Part shown: in pieces, positions 52,700 through 61,055 of the stretch
Layout of the letters: each line of letters starts with the position of its first letter
Numbering within the stretch: position 1 is the first letter of the stretch
Assembly: GCF_024343575.1 (NCBI RefSeq)
Contig: NZ_RJUA01000127.1
Coordinates: forward strand, 400,001-464,000
Reading direction: 5' to 3'
Source: Lacihabitans sp. LS3-19
GTDB lineage: Bacteria; Bacteroidota; Bacteroidia; Cytophagales; Spirosomataceae
DNA: 64,000 bases
Notes under the pieces: model-generated
Databases searched by the model: none
Told to the model about the DNA's origin: nothing
The model's input: the letters and a program-made list of their open reading frames with translations, nothing else
Position numbers and translations under genes: made by a program

Positions 52700-53905
52700 T
52701 CAATGCATTGGTTTATCTGGCGAAGGTGCTGAAGCATGAAGACCGTTGTCAAAAATCATTTGGGCAAATTTATCCAACAATTCTATTACACGCTCTCGTT
52801 TGCTTGCTTTTACTATAAGCCCAATATGATATTCTTCGTTCATTTTCCACACAATTTCCTTTTCATCAAACATACTCATATCTGGCCATTGTTGCGATGA
52901 AAGCGATATCAAGATACCTGAATAAGCCTTTTCTACCTTTGGCAATTTATAGGTTTTTTTCTCAGCAACTGCAGTTTCTATTTTTGCCCATTCCGCCCAT
53001 AAATTTATTCCAGAGGAAGCCTCAACCATCTCTGCCAAATGTGCCCCTCCTACCCTTGAAGCAGTTTCTAAAAAATAATAATTCCCGTCTTCATGGCATT
53101 TGATTACTTCCGTATGGGCAGCACTAAATCGCATACCGAAAGCTTTCATAACCTGGTGATTTACTAAAGAAAGTGCCTGAGAATCTATTGATTTAAAATC
53201 TACGATTACTGATCTAAAAATACCGCCTCCATGTGCAACTTCAAACGGTGTACTCAAATATTGGCTACACCTTTCAAAAACCACTTTACCGTCTATAATT
53301 AATGAATCAACATGAAAAACATCCCCAGGCTTAAAACATTCTATCAGGAAATTGTGCCTATTTTCTCCCAAACCATTTATCCAGTCCCACGCTTCTTGTT
53401 TCGAATGCACTTTTTTAATACCAGCGGCAGACGCCTCAGAACGCGGTTTTACTAACCAAGGAGCTTGGGAGTTTTCAAGAAAATGAGTTATCTCCTCACT
53501 ATTGAACAAAGAACTGAAACTAGGAACTGAAATTTGGTTGTCCAAAGCCTGCATTCGCATAGCCAGTTTATCTCTAAAATACCTTGCAGTGGTTTGCCCC
53601 ATACCAGGTATTCTAAAATGCTCTCTGACCAAGGCGGCTTTTTCAACATCAAAATCGTCTAAGGCTACCACCAAATCTATTTTACGGGACTGCATTAAAA
53701 ATGCTGTCCCTTCTATTATTTTTTGATAGGTTTCAAAATTGTTTTCATTTTTGTCTAAATAAAAAAACTCATCTATACTTTCTCTTGGCCAATCTTTGTG
53801 CTCAAGATTTTTATGTGTCAATAAAAAAACTGTATTCCCTTGTTTTTTGGCAGCTCTCAAAAACTCTTGGCCTTTCAGATAGGTACAAATGCAAAGTATT
53901 GTCAT
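52700..53905 (-). CDS. ATP-grasp ligase
   Basis: A 401-residue ATP-grasp enzyme. A Rossmann-like N-terminal domain (residues 1-90) precedes the ATP-binding domain: WLVKPRSEASAAGIKKV binds phosphates, FKPGDVFHVDSLIIDGKV and YYFLETASRVGGAHLAEMVEASSG carry the metal-binding Glu/Asn-type residues. Members join a carboxylate with an amine or thiol. The substrate is not known. It is upstream of the GreA-like gene on the same strand and its stop is 6 bases from that gene's first internal codon. Confidence 0.8.
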   Translation of the reverse strand: MTILCICTYLKGQEFLRAAKKQGNTVFLLTHKNLEHKDWPRESIDEFFYLDKNENNFETYQKIIEGTAFLMQSRKIDLVVALDDFDVEKAALVREHFRIPGMGQTTARYFRDKLAMRMQALDNQISVPSFSSLFNSEEITHFLENSQAPWLVKPRSEASAAGIKKVHSKQEAWDWINGLGENRHNFLIECFKPGDVFHVDSLIIDGKVVFERCSQYLSTPFEVAHGGGIFRSVIVDFKSIDSQALSLVNHQVMKAFGMRFSAAHTEVIKCHEDGNYYFLETASRVGGAHLAEMVEASSGINLWAEWAKIETAVAEKKTYKLPKVEKAYSGILISLSSQQWPDMSMFDEKEIVWKMNEEYHIGLIVKASKRERVIELLDKFAQMIFDNGLHASAPSPDKPMH

Positions 53906-53949
53906 CTCAATGTTTTTTTTCTAAAAATAGAAAATAAAAAATGAATACA

Positions 53950-53981
53950 AAAAAAAGCCATCCAAAATATTTGGATGGCTC
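53950..53981 (-). terminator. Rho-independent terminator of the DUF1573 gene
   Basis: AGCCATCCAAA (53956-53966) pairs perfectly with TTTGGATGGCT (53970-53980), 3-base loop; an A-tract on the plus strand gives the U run on minus. Confidence 0.9.
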
Positions 53982-54004
53982 AATTATATGTAAACAGTCG
54001 AAGT

Positions 54005-54394
54005 TTATTTTCCTCCTGCTGCTTTTGGAGTTACACTACCTTTGATTGTCAAAATTACAGTCCCGTTTTCAGCATTGCTTACTACAGTAATAGTTTTAGT
54101 AAATGCTCCTGGACGTCCTGAAGTGTTATAACCAACTTTGATTACACTTTTAGCACCTGGCATAATAGGGTCTTTAGACCACTCTGGAGTGGTGCATCCA
54201 CATGAAGCCTGAGCATTGGTGATAACTACCGGAGCTGTACCAGTGTTAGTAACCTCAAACGAATAAGTAGCCAAAGGACCTTCCGCTAATTTACCAAAAT
54301 CATGTGTTTCTTTGTTGAATTTCAAAACACCCTGAGCATTTGTAGCTGCAGCAAATAAAAATACGCTTACTAAAGTGAAAAATAATTTTTTCAT
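54005..54394 (-). CDS. Secreted DUF1573 protein
   Basis: A 129-residue exported Ig-like protein. The signal MKKLFFTLVSVFLFAAATNAQ precedes FNKETHDFGKLAEGPLATYSFEVTNTG, the DUF1573 opening, then ASCGCTTPEW with the conserved CGC, and YNTSGRPGAFTKTITVVSNA. These Bacteroidota proteins are abundant and periplasmic or outer-membrane associated; their function is unknown. Single gene with strong terminator. Confidence 0.9.
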   Translation of the reverse strand: MKKLFFTLVSVFLFAAATNAQGVLKFNKETHDFGKLAEGPLATYSFEVTNTGTAPVVITNAQASCGCTTPEWSKDPIMPGAKSVIKVGYNTSGRPGAFTKTITVVSNAENGTVILTIKGSVTPKAAGGK

Positions 54395-54631
54395 GTTCTT
54401 GAATATTAATTGTTTAAAATAATTCTGTAATAATCTTTATACAAAGTAAATACCAAACCAAAAATATTAAAAATTTTTAACAATGTATTAACAATCCATT
54501 TTTCATTCCAGAAATAGTGCTTTGTATCGATTTTACGCTTAACTTTACATTTATAACATCAAACAACCTACTTGTTTTCTTAAAATTATGTTAACAGTTT
54601 GATTTTTTTCAATCGAATACTCCCATAAATC

Positions 54632-57040
54632 ATGAGTGAACTGCTTACTGGTTTTTATACAAAAAATGAGGTTATTCTTTCAAAAACAGAAGTTCTGTCT
54701 GATTATAAATTAGCCTGTGAAAGTAGAGCAGTTAGTCTTTTAGGAAGAAAAGACGTTTTTATGGGAAGAGCCAAATTTGGGATTTTTGGTGATGGGAAGG
54801 AACTGGCACAGATAGCATTATCAAAAGTTTTCAGAAAAGGTGATTTTCGTTCGGGATACTACAGAGATCAAACCTTAATTGCTGCGAATGGCGGACTAAC
54901 TTGGCAACAGTTTTTTGCACAACTTTATGCTCACGCCGACATTAATCACGATATTTTTTCAGGAGGTAGATCTATGAATGCCCACTATGGCAACCATTGG
55001 ATAGACGACCAAGGACGTTGGCTGGACCAAACTGACTTGTATAACGACGTCATGGATGTATCGTCTACTGCCGGCCAAATGCCACGAAGTGTGGGTTTAG
55101 CCTATGCTTCAAAACTTTACAGAAACAATCCATATCTCAAGAAATTTAAGAACTTTTCAAATGAAGGCAATGAAGTTTGTTTTTCAACAATAGGTGACGC
55201 CTCTACCTCGCAAGGTATGTTTTTTGAAGCTGTAAATGCCGCAGGAGTATTGCAGATTCCTTTGGTGATGTCAGTATGGGACGATGGCTACGGTATTTCT
55301 GTGCCAATAGAATACCAAACCACCAAAGGGAGTATTTCTGAAGCTTTGGCAGGATTCCAAAAAACAGACGGAAATGGTATAGAAATCATAAACGTACAAG
55401 GCTGGAATTATCCCGAACTTATAAAAGCTTATCAAAAAGCAGCTAGGATAGCAAGAGACCAGCACGTTCCGGTTTTGGTACATGTCTACGAAGTTACTCA
55501 GCCTCAAGGTCATTCTGCATCGGGCTCACATGAAAGATATAAGTCTAAAGATAGGCTAGAATGGGAAACAGATTTTGATTGCAACAAACATTTCAAAAAA
55601 TGGATTCTTCAAAATAATTTTGCGAATGAAGCTGAAATATTAAAAATTGAAAAAGCGGCAGACGAAGTAGCCAAAGATGCTCGTAAAAAAGCATGGGATG
55701 CTTTGAAAGAATTTATAAATTCCGAAAATAAGCTTGTGATAGATTTGCTCAATGAGGCTATCGAAACTAATAAGGGAAATTCTGAAATAATAAAGTTAAA
55801 AAACCAATTAGAGACCAATACCCATCCTTTGAAAAAAGATGGTATAAAAGCTCTTAAAAAACTTGGAAGACTAAATTCAAGTGATAAAATCCGTAAAGAT
55901 TTAGGAAAACTTCTTGAAACTTTAGAAAATAAAAATACAGAACGCTACAGCAGCCATTTATACTCTGAGTTTGAGACTTCACCAATGAACGTGAAGCCAG
56001 TTTCAGCTCAATACTCTGACAAAAGCCCAATGTTAGATGGCAGAGAAATAATCAATAAGTTTTTTGATTATACTTTCTCAAAAAATCCACTTGTGTTTGC
56101 CTTGGGCGAAGATATAGGTAAAATTGGAGATGTAAATCAAGGTTTTGCCGGCCTTCAAGAAAAATATGGTGAACTTAGGATAACAGATACAGGTATAAGA
56201 GAAACTACAATTATTGGACAAGGAATTGGAGCAGCAATGCGTGGATTACGTCCTATTGTAGAAATCCAATACTTCGATTATATTTATTATGCTTTGCCAT
56301 CGCTTACTGACGATCTCGCTTCTTTGCGATATAGAACAGTTGGCAAACAAGCCGCACCTTTGATTGTTCGTACTCGTGGACATCGATTGGAAGGCATTTG
56401 GCATTCTGGCTCACCTATGGCGGTTATGATACACGCCCTCAGAGGGATGCATATCGTAGTTCCGAGAAATTTCGTAAAAGCTGCTGGATTTTATAATACA
56501 TTACTGAAAGGAGACGACCCTGCTTTGGTTATAGAAAGCCTGAATGGATATAGACTAAAAGAAAAATTACCTGATAATTTAAACGAAATTTGTGAACCAC
56601 TTGGCGTTCCAGAAATCATAAAAGAAGGCTCTGATATTACCATCGTAACGTATGGCTCCATGTGCCGTATAGTAGTAGAAGCCGCCGAAGAACTTAAAAA
56701 AGTGGGCATTTCTGCTGAAGTTATTGATGTGCAAACGCTTCTTCCTTTTGATATCAACAAAATAATTTTGAAATCCGTAAAGAAAACCAACCGCGTTATT
56801 TTTGCTGATGAAGACATGCCTGGAGGCGGAACAGCCTACATGATGCAGCAGGTTTTGGACGAACATGATGCCTACACTTTCCTCGACTCCAAACCCATAG
56901 CCGTAAGTGCCAAAGCCCACAGACCTGCATACGGTACAGATGGAGATTATTTTTCAAAACCAAACGTAGAAACCATCTTCGACGCCGCCTACCAAATAAT
57001 GACAGAGGTAAATCCTGTAAAGTTTCCGGACTTGTATTGA
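54632..57040 (+). CDS. Fused E1 alpha/beta 2-oxoacid dehydrogenase
   Basis: An 802-residue thiamine-diphosphate enzyme, the E1 of a branched-chain 2-oxoacid dehydrogenase-type complex. The alpha half (1-~420) contains GRAKFGIFGDGKELAQIAL, TIGDASTSQGMFFEAVN (ThDP motif) and HASGSHERYKSKD. The beta half (~470-802) contains ALGEDIGKIGDVNQGFAGL, GIRETTIIGQGIGAAMRGLRPI, and IVTYGSM. A fused alpha-beta is common in Bacteroidota. E2 and E3 genes are not adjacent. Substrate: 2-oxoisovalerate or pyruvate-like, not decided by sequence. Confidence 0.9.
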   Translation: MSELLTGFYTKNEVILSKTEVLSDYKLACESRAVSLLGRKDVFMGRAKFGIFGDGKELAQIALSKVFRKGDFRSGYYRDQTLIAANGGLTWQQFFAQLYAHADINHDIFSGGRSMNAHYGNHWIDDQGRWLDQTDLYNDVMDVSSTAGQMPRSVGLAYASKLYRNNPYLKKFKNFSNEGNEVCFSTIGDASTSQGMFFEAVNAAGVLQIPLVMSVWDDGYGISVPIEYQTTKGSISEALAGFQKTDGNGIEIINVQGWNYPELIKAYQKAARIARDQHVPVLVHVYEVTQPQGHSASGSHERYKSKDRLEWETDFDCNKHFKKWILQNNFANEAEILKIEKAADEVAKDARKKAWDALKEFINSENKLVIDLLNEAIETNKGNSEIIKLKNQLETNTHPLKKDGIKALKKLGRLNSSDKIRKDLGKLLETLENKNTERYSSHLYSEFETSPMNVKPVSAQYSDKSPMLDGREIINKFFDYTFSKNPLVFALGEDIGKIGDVNQGFAGLQEKYGELRITDTGIRETTIIGQGIGAAMRGLRPIVEIQYFDYIYYALPSLTDDLASLRYRTVGKQAAPLIVRTRGHRLEGIWHSGSPMAVMIHALRGMHIVVPRNFVKAAGFYNTLLKGDDPALVIESLNGYRLKEKLPDNLNEICEPLGVPEIIKEGSDITIVTYGSMCRIVVEAAEELKKVGISAEVIDVQTLLPFDINKIILKSVKKTNRVIFADEDMPGGGTAYMMQQVLDEHDAYTFLDSKPIAVSAKAHRPAYGTDGDYFSKPNVETIFDAAYQIMTEVNPVKFPDLY

Positions 57041-57066
57041 GGTGTTTTATTTTTTAAAAATTCGTT

Positions 57067-57074
57067 TATATTTG
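57067..57074 (+). promoter_or_regulatory. Candidate -7 element of the second toxin-antitoxin pair
   Basis: TATATTTG, perfect TAnnTTTG, 18 bases before the antitoxin ATG, so the pair has its own short leader behind the E1 gene. Confidence 0.45.
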
Positions 57075-57091
57075 AATTAAAAAAGAAGGTT

Positions 57092-57265
57092 ATGGTATCT
57101 GAAGTAATTATTGACGATAAAAAATATGTTTTAATGCCGAAAGAAGAATACTTAGCTCTTCAAAAATCGGACTTGCATAAAAAGTTCGAAGGCAGATTAT
57201 TTTCAATTGAGGAAGCTAGAAAAAAAAGTGAAGAATTGATTCTGGAATGGGCAAAACAAAAATAA
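57092..57265 (+). CDS. Small antitoxin of a RelE/ParE-type pair
   Basis: A 57-residue protein. MVSEVIIDDKKYVLMPKEEYLAL is a short strand-helix start typical of Phd/YefM- or DUF-like antitoxins, and RKKSEELILEWAKQK is the charged C-terminal helix expected to wrap the toxin. It is supported by the tandem overlap of 19 bases with the toxin gene; homology is too weak for a family name. Confidence 0.7.
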   Translation: MVSEVIIDDKKYVLMPKEEYLALQKSDLHKKFEGRLFSIEEARKKSEELILEWAKQK

Positions 57266-57543
57266 ATTTCTTAGATACCTTTATAGAAAACCTAGCTTCA
57301 GTTTCATTGTTTATCGAATCTAAAGGCTTAACACAAACTGCAATTTTGTTTAAAGAAAAAGTCTATGATTTTATTGAAAATTTAAATTTTGACAAAACAG
57401 AATATTCTACATGCCGTGACCCTGAAAGAGCAAGCTCTGGATTAAAATGCATCCTCTTCAACAAAAAATACACAATAGTTTTTTACCAAATGGGAGATGA
57501 AGTCTTAATAATTGAATTTGTCGCTTCTAAAATGATACATTAG
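57247..57543 (+). CDS. RelE/ParE-family toxin
   Basis: A 98-residue toxin-like protein. INFLDTFIENLASVSLFIESKG forms the helical start; CILFNKKYTIVFYQMGDEVLIIEFVASKMIH forms the C-terminal beta-sheet. The fold pattern matches the RelE/ParE superfamily, though it is more diverged than the toxin at 31185 and lacks the RRNP tail. Same length (98 residues) and same 19-base overlap as that pair. Target not known. Confidence 0.65.
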   Translation: MGKTKINFLDTFIENLASVSLFIESKGLTQTAILFKEKVYDFIENLNFDKTEYSTCRDPERASSGLKCILFNKKYTIVFYQMGDEVLIIEFVASKMIH

Positions 57544-57547
57544 TGAA

Positions 57548-57578
57548 ATTTTTCAAAACTCTCTACTCTTTGAAAAAT
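57548..57578. terminator. Weak inverted repeat after the second toxin
   Basis: ATTTTTCAAA and TTTGAAAAAT (57548-57557, 57569-57578) pair over 10 bp around ACTCTCTACTC; no T run follows. Confidence 0.35.
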
Positions 57579-57679
57579 CATATCGATAATTTCTATAACA
57601 CCTTTCTCAAAAATCTATTTTAACATATTTATTAAATCAACATCAATCCTCCCCATTTTTTTCATCCAAAAAAATACCC

Positions 57680-57687
57680 TAATTTTG
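57680..57687 (+). promoter_or_regulatory. Candidate -7 element of the M20 peptidase operon
   Basis: TAATTTTG, perfect TAnnTTTG, 25 bases before the start codon. Confidence 0.45.
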
Positions 57688-57712
57688 AACATCAAATTTA
57701 AGGCCTTTTAGA

Positions 57713-59092
57713 ATGAAAGAATACATTGCTTCAAACAAACAAAGATATTTAGACGAACTTTTCGATTTCTTGAGAATACCTTCGGTAAGTGCAGACACAA
57801 AACATATCCCAGATATGCTTACAGCAGCTGAATGGGTAAAAGATAAACTATTAGCCGCAGGCTTAGACACAGCCGAAATCTGTCAAACCGATGGTCATCC
57901 GATAGTATTTGCTGAAAAAATATTAGATCCATCATTGCCTACCATTTTAGTATATGGTCATTATGATGTGCAACCTGCCGACCCAATTGAACTTTGGGAC
58001 AGTCCGCCGTTTGAGCCTACTGTTAAAATCACTCCTGTACATCCCGAAGGAGCTATTTATGCAAGAGGATCTTGTGACGATAAAGGCCAAATATATATGC
58101 ATGTAAAGGCCGTAGAAGCCATGATTTTGCACAATACGCTTACTTGCAATGTGAAAATCATGTTTGAAGGCGAAGAAGAGGTTGGTTCTGAAAACCTCGG
58201 AACATTTGTAAAAAACAATAAAGAAAAACTCAAAGCTGACATCATTTTGATTTCAGATACTTCCATCATTGGCAATGACATCCCTTCAGTAGAAACTGGC
58301 CTTCGTGGCTTGGCTTATATGGAAGTGGAAGTAGAAGCTGCCAACCGCGACCTTCATTCTGGCGTTTATGGCGGTGCCGTTGCAAATCCTATCAATGTAC
58401 TTTCGCAAATGATAGCCTCAATGCACGACGCAGATGGAAAAATTACCGTAAAAGGTTTTTATGACAAAGTTGTAGAACTGTCTCAAGTAGAAAGAGATGA
58501 GCTTGAAGCTGCTCCTTTTGATCTAGAAGAATACAAAAAGGATCTAAATATTGCCGAAGTAACTGGCGAAAAAGGATATACTACAAGAGAGAGGGCTGCA
58601 ATACGCCCTACACTAGATGTGAACGGAATTTGGGGAGGCTATACAGGTGAAGGTTCTAAGACCGTTTTGCCTTCAAAAGCATTTGCTAAAATATCGATGC
58701 GTTTGGTTCCAGACCAAGACTGGGAAGAAATCTCAGAACTTTTTATGACGCATTTCAAAGCCATTGCTCATCCTACTGTAAAAGTTAAAGTAAAAAAACA
58801 CCACGGTGGTCAACCCTACGTAACACCAACAGATTCAATAGGATACAAAGCAGCATTTATGGCTTTGGAAGAAAGTTTTGGCAAAAAACCAGTGCCCACC
58901 AGAGGAGGTGGAAGTATACCCATCGTGGCCTTATTTGAGCAAGAATTAGGTCTGAAATCAATATTATTTGGCTTTGGACTAGACTCTGATGCTCTTCATT
59001 CACCCAACGAACATTATGGCATTTTCAATTTCATGAAAGGCATAGAAACTATTCCTTTATTTTATAAATACTTTAAAGAATTAAACAGCTAA
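57713..59092 (+). CDS. M20-family dipeptidase
   Basis: A 459-residue cytoplasmic metallopeptidase. LVYGHYDVQPAD (His and Asp metal ligands), YARGSCDDKGQIY, FEGEEEVGSENLG (Glu pair) and DLHSGVYGGAVANPINVL (dimerisation-domain His) are diagnostic of M20 dipeptidases, and GGSIPIVALFEQELG with the LHSPNEH tail completes the site. It cleaves dipeptides with two metal ions. murQ follows 29 bases downstream, so the genes are probably co-transcribed. Confidence 0.9.
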   Translation: MKEYIASNKQRYLDELFDFLRIPSVSADTKHIPDMLTAAEWVKDKLLAAGLDTAEICQTDGHPIVFAEKILDPSLPTILVYGHYDVQPADPIELWDSPPFEPTVKITPVHPEGAIYARGSCDDKGQIYMHVKAVEAMILHNTLTCNVKIMFEGEEEVGSENLGTFVKNNKEKLKADIILISDTSIIGNDIPSVETGLRGLAYMEVEVEAANRDLHSGVYGGAVANPINVLSQMIASMHDADGKITVKGFYDKVVELSQVERDELEAAPFDLEEYKKDLNIAEVTGEKGYTTRERAAIRPTLDVNGIWGGYTGEGSKTVLPSKAFAKISMRLVPDQDWEEISELFMTHFKAIAHPTVKVKVKKHHGGQPYVTPTDSIGYKAAFMALEESFGKKPVPTRGGGSIPIVALFEQELGLKSILFGFGLDSDALHSPNEHYGIFNFMKGIETIPLFYKYFKELNS

Positions 59093-59121
59093 ATCTATTT
59101 AATTTTTTAAAAAAGAAAACT

Positions 59122-59958
59122 ATGAGCGACATCTTGAACCTCGAAAGATTATCTACTGAAGCAGCCTCAAACCATGAAAATCTTGAGAAAAAGACTGTTT
59201 TAGAAATATTAAACGGAATAAATCAAGAAGACAAATCTGTGCCTTTTGCAATCGAAAAAGCTTTGCCGCAAATAGAAGGCCTTATAAGTGCAGCTGCCGA
59301 AAGAATGAAAAATGGTGGCAGATTATTTTATATTGGTGCAGGCACAAGCGGTAGATTAGGTATTTTAGATGCATCTGAGTGCCCACCAACTTACGGTGTT
59401 TCTGATGAACTGATAGTAGGAATTATCGCTGGAGGAGATTTAGCCATCAGAAAAGCTGTTGAAAATGCCGAAGACGATTATCTTCAGGCATGGAAAGATT
59501 TGCAAAGATTTAATTTGACGCCATTAGACACAATAGTTGGCATAGCAGCCTCCGGCAGAACTCCTTATGTAGTAGGTGGATTAGAAGTTGCTAACCAAAA
59601 CGGACTCTTGACAGGTTGCGTAGTTTGCAATACGGGCAGTCCCGTTGCTGCAAAAGCACAGTTGCCAATAGAAGTAGTGGTTGGACCCGAATACGTTACT
59701 GGATCAACAAGAATGAAATCTGGTTCTGCTCAAAAAATGGTATTAAACATGATTTCAACCACTTTAATGATAAAGCTCGGAAAAGTAAGAGGCAACAGGA
59801 TGGTGGATATGCAACTGAGCAATGAAAAATTAGTAGAGAGAGGAATAAAAATGGTAATGAACGAAGCAAATGTTGTCTACGATGTTGCTAAAAAATTACT
59901 CATAGAAAACGGAAGCGTTAGAAAAGCCGTTGATTTTTATAAAAACAATCAAAAATGA
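59122..59958 (+). CDS. murQ: N-acetylmuramic acid 6-phosphate etherase
   Basis: A 278-residue SIS-domain etherase that removes lactate from MurNAc-6-phosphate, feeding peptidoglycan-derived sugar into GlcNAc-6-P metabolism. GTSGRLGILDASECPPTYG carries the catalytic Glu, and GIAASGRTPYVVGGLEVAN and GSTRMKSGSAQKMVLNMIST complete the SIS core. It is shorter than the E. coli enzyme at the C terminus, as in other Bacteroidota. The VWA gene overlaps its stop by 4 bases. Confidence 0.9.
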   Translation: MSDILNLERLSTEAASNHENLEKKTVLEILNGINQEDKSVPFAIEKALPQIEGLISAAAERMKNGGRLFYIGAGTSGRLGILDASECPPTYGVSDELIVGIIAGGDLAIRKAVENAEDDYLQAWKDLQRFNLTPLDTIVGIAASGRTPYVVGGLEVANQNGLLTGCVVCNTGSPVAAKAQLPIEVVVGPEYVTGSTRMKSGSAQKMVLNMISTTLMIKLGKVRGNRMVDMQLSNEKLVERGIKMVMNEANVVYDVAKKLLIENGSVRKAVDFYKNNQK

Positions 59959-60941
59959 AATGGTTTTCATTGAAATGGTTTACTTCAGCTGCTCTTCAAA
60001 AATTTGAATGGGCAAATGCCTATTATTTCTGGCTTTTGCTTTTAATCCCAGGGCTATTCTTTTTAAAATGGGTATTTAAATCTCAAAAAAAGCAAAATTT
60101 AATATTATCCATAAACAACATATCCATTCAAGCTTCTATGTTTGTTTGGCTTAGGTACCTCGTACCTTTTTTTTATGTTTTGGGTATATTTTGTCTAATA
60201 TTAGCCTTGGCAAGACCGCAATTGGTAAACCAAGACAATGAAAAATACGCAGAAGGAATTGACATAGCTTTAGCGATTGATATTTCAGACTCTATGTTAG
60301 CCAAGGACTTGCAACCCAACAGACTGGAGGCAGCAAAAAACATCGGCATAGAATTTATTTCGGGAAGAATGAACGACAGAATCGCATTGGTGGCTTTTGC
60401 TGGAGAAACTACCACATTGAGTCCTTTAACCACGGATTATTCTATGCTCAAAGAATACCTTAAAAGTCTCAATACCAGTATTATAAAAACCTCCGGAACC
60501 GCAATAGGCTTGGCTTTATCTTCTTGTATAAACAAACTTAGAGACGTACCTGGAAAATCAAAAATAGCCATATTAATAAGTGATGGCGACAATACTACCG
60601 GAAGTATAGACCCAGAAATAGCGATTGAACTCGCCAAAACCTTTGGTATTAGAGTTTATACCATAGCCATTGGAGAAAATTCTGGTGAGGAGAAAATAGA
60701 CGAAAAAACGCTAAAAATGATGGCAGAAAAAACCGATGGTCAGTTTTTTAGAGCCAATGACAACAATGCCTTGACCAAAATTTTTACAAAAATCAATCTC
60801 TTAGAAAAAACCATTTTTAAAGACCAAGGCATTAAAGATGTCAGTGATTATTATTATATTTATCTCAATTGGTCAATTGTCTTTTTTTTAATTTCACTTT
60901 TCTTAAAATTTACTTTCTTGGGTAATATTTTAGAAGATTAA
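59955..60941 (+). CDS. VWA-domain membrane protein (BatA-like)
   Basis: A 328-residue protein with N-terminal transmembrane helices (~20-40 and ~60-80), a VWA domain (~90-290) and a C-terminal helix (~305-325). The metal-site motif DISDSMLAKDLQPNRLEAAK matches DxSxS, and DGDNTTGS and a threonine loop follow. This is the BatA layout, normally encoded beside moxR, batB and batD. Here it overlaps murQ and lacks those partners; the MoxR ATPase at 20494 is a candidate distant partner. Confidence 0.85.
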   Translation: MKWFSLKWFTSAALQKFEWANAYYFWLLLLIPGLFFLKWVFKSQKKQNLILSINNISIQASMFVWLRYLVPFFYVLGIFCLILALARPQLVNQDNEKYAEGIDIALAIDISDSMLAKDLQPNRLEAAKNIGIEFISGRMNDRIALVAFAGETTTLSPLTTDYSMLKEYLKSLNTSIIKTSGTAIGLALSSCINKLRDVPGKSKIAILISDGDNTTGSIDPEIAIELAKTFGIRVYTIAIGENSGEEKIDEKTLKMMAEKTDGQFFRANDNNALTKIFTKINLLEKTIFKDQGIKDVSDYYYIYLNWSIVFFLISLFLKFTFLGNILED

Positions 60942-61027
60942 ATGAAATATTTCTTCTTTTTTAAAAAGACAGTCAAAATAATACCATAAAAGGGATTAAA
61001 TTCCTTCCTACTTTTTTGAAAATTTTA

Positions 61028-61035
61028 TAGGTTTG
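61028..61035 (+). promoter_or_regulatory. Candidate -7 element of the ThuA-oxidoreductase gene
   Basis: TAGGTTTG, perfect TAnnTTTG, 20 bases before the start codon. Confidence 0.45.
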
Positions 61036-61055
61036 CATTATCAACCTTAAATACA

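Noticed and set aside
56491..56920. Two overlapping 108- and 113-codon ORFs on the minus strand
   Set aside because: Both are antisense to the beta half of the E1 fusion and only reflect its codon use.
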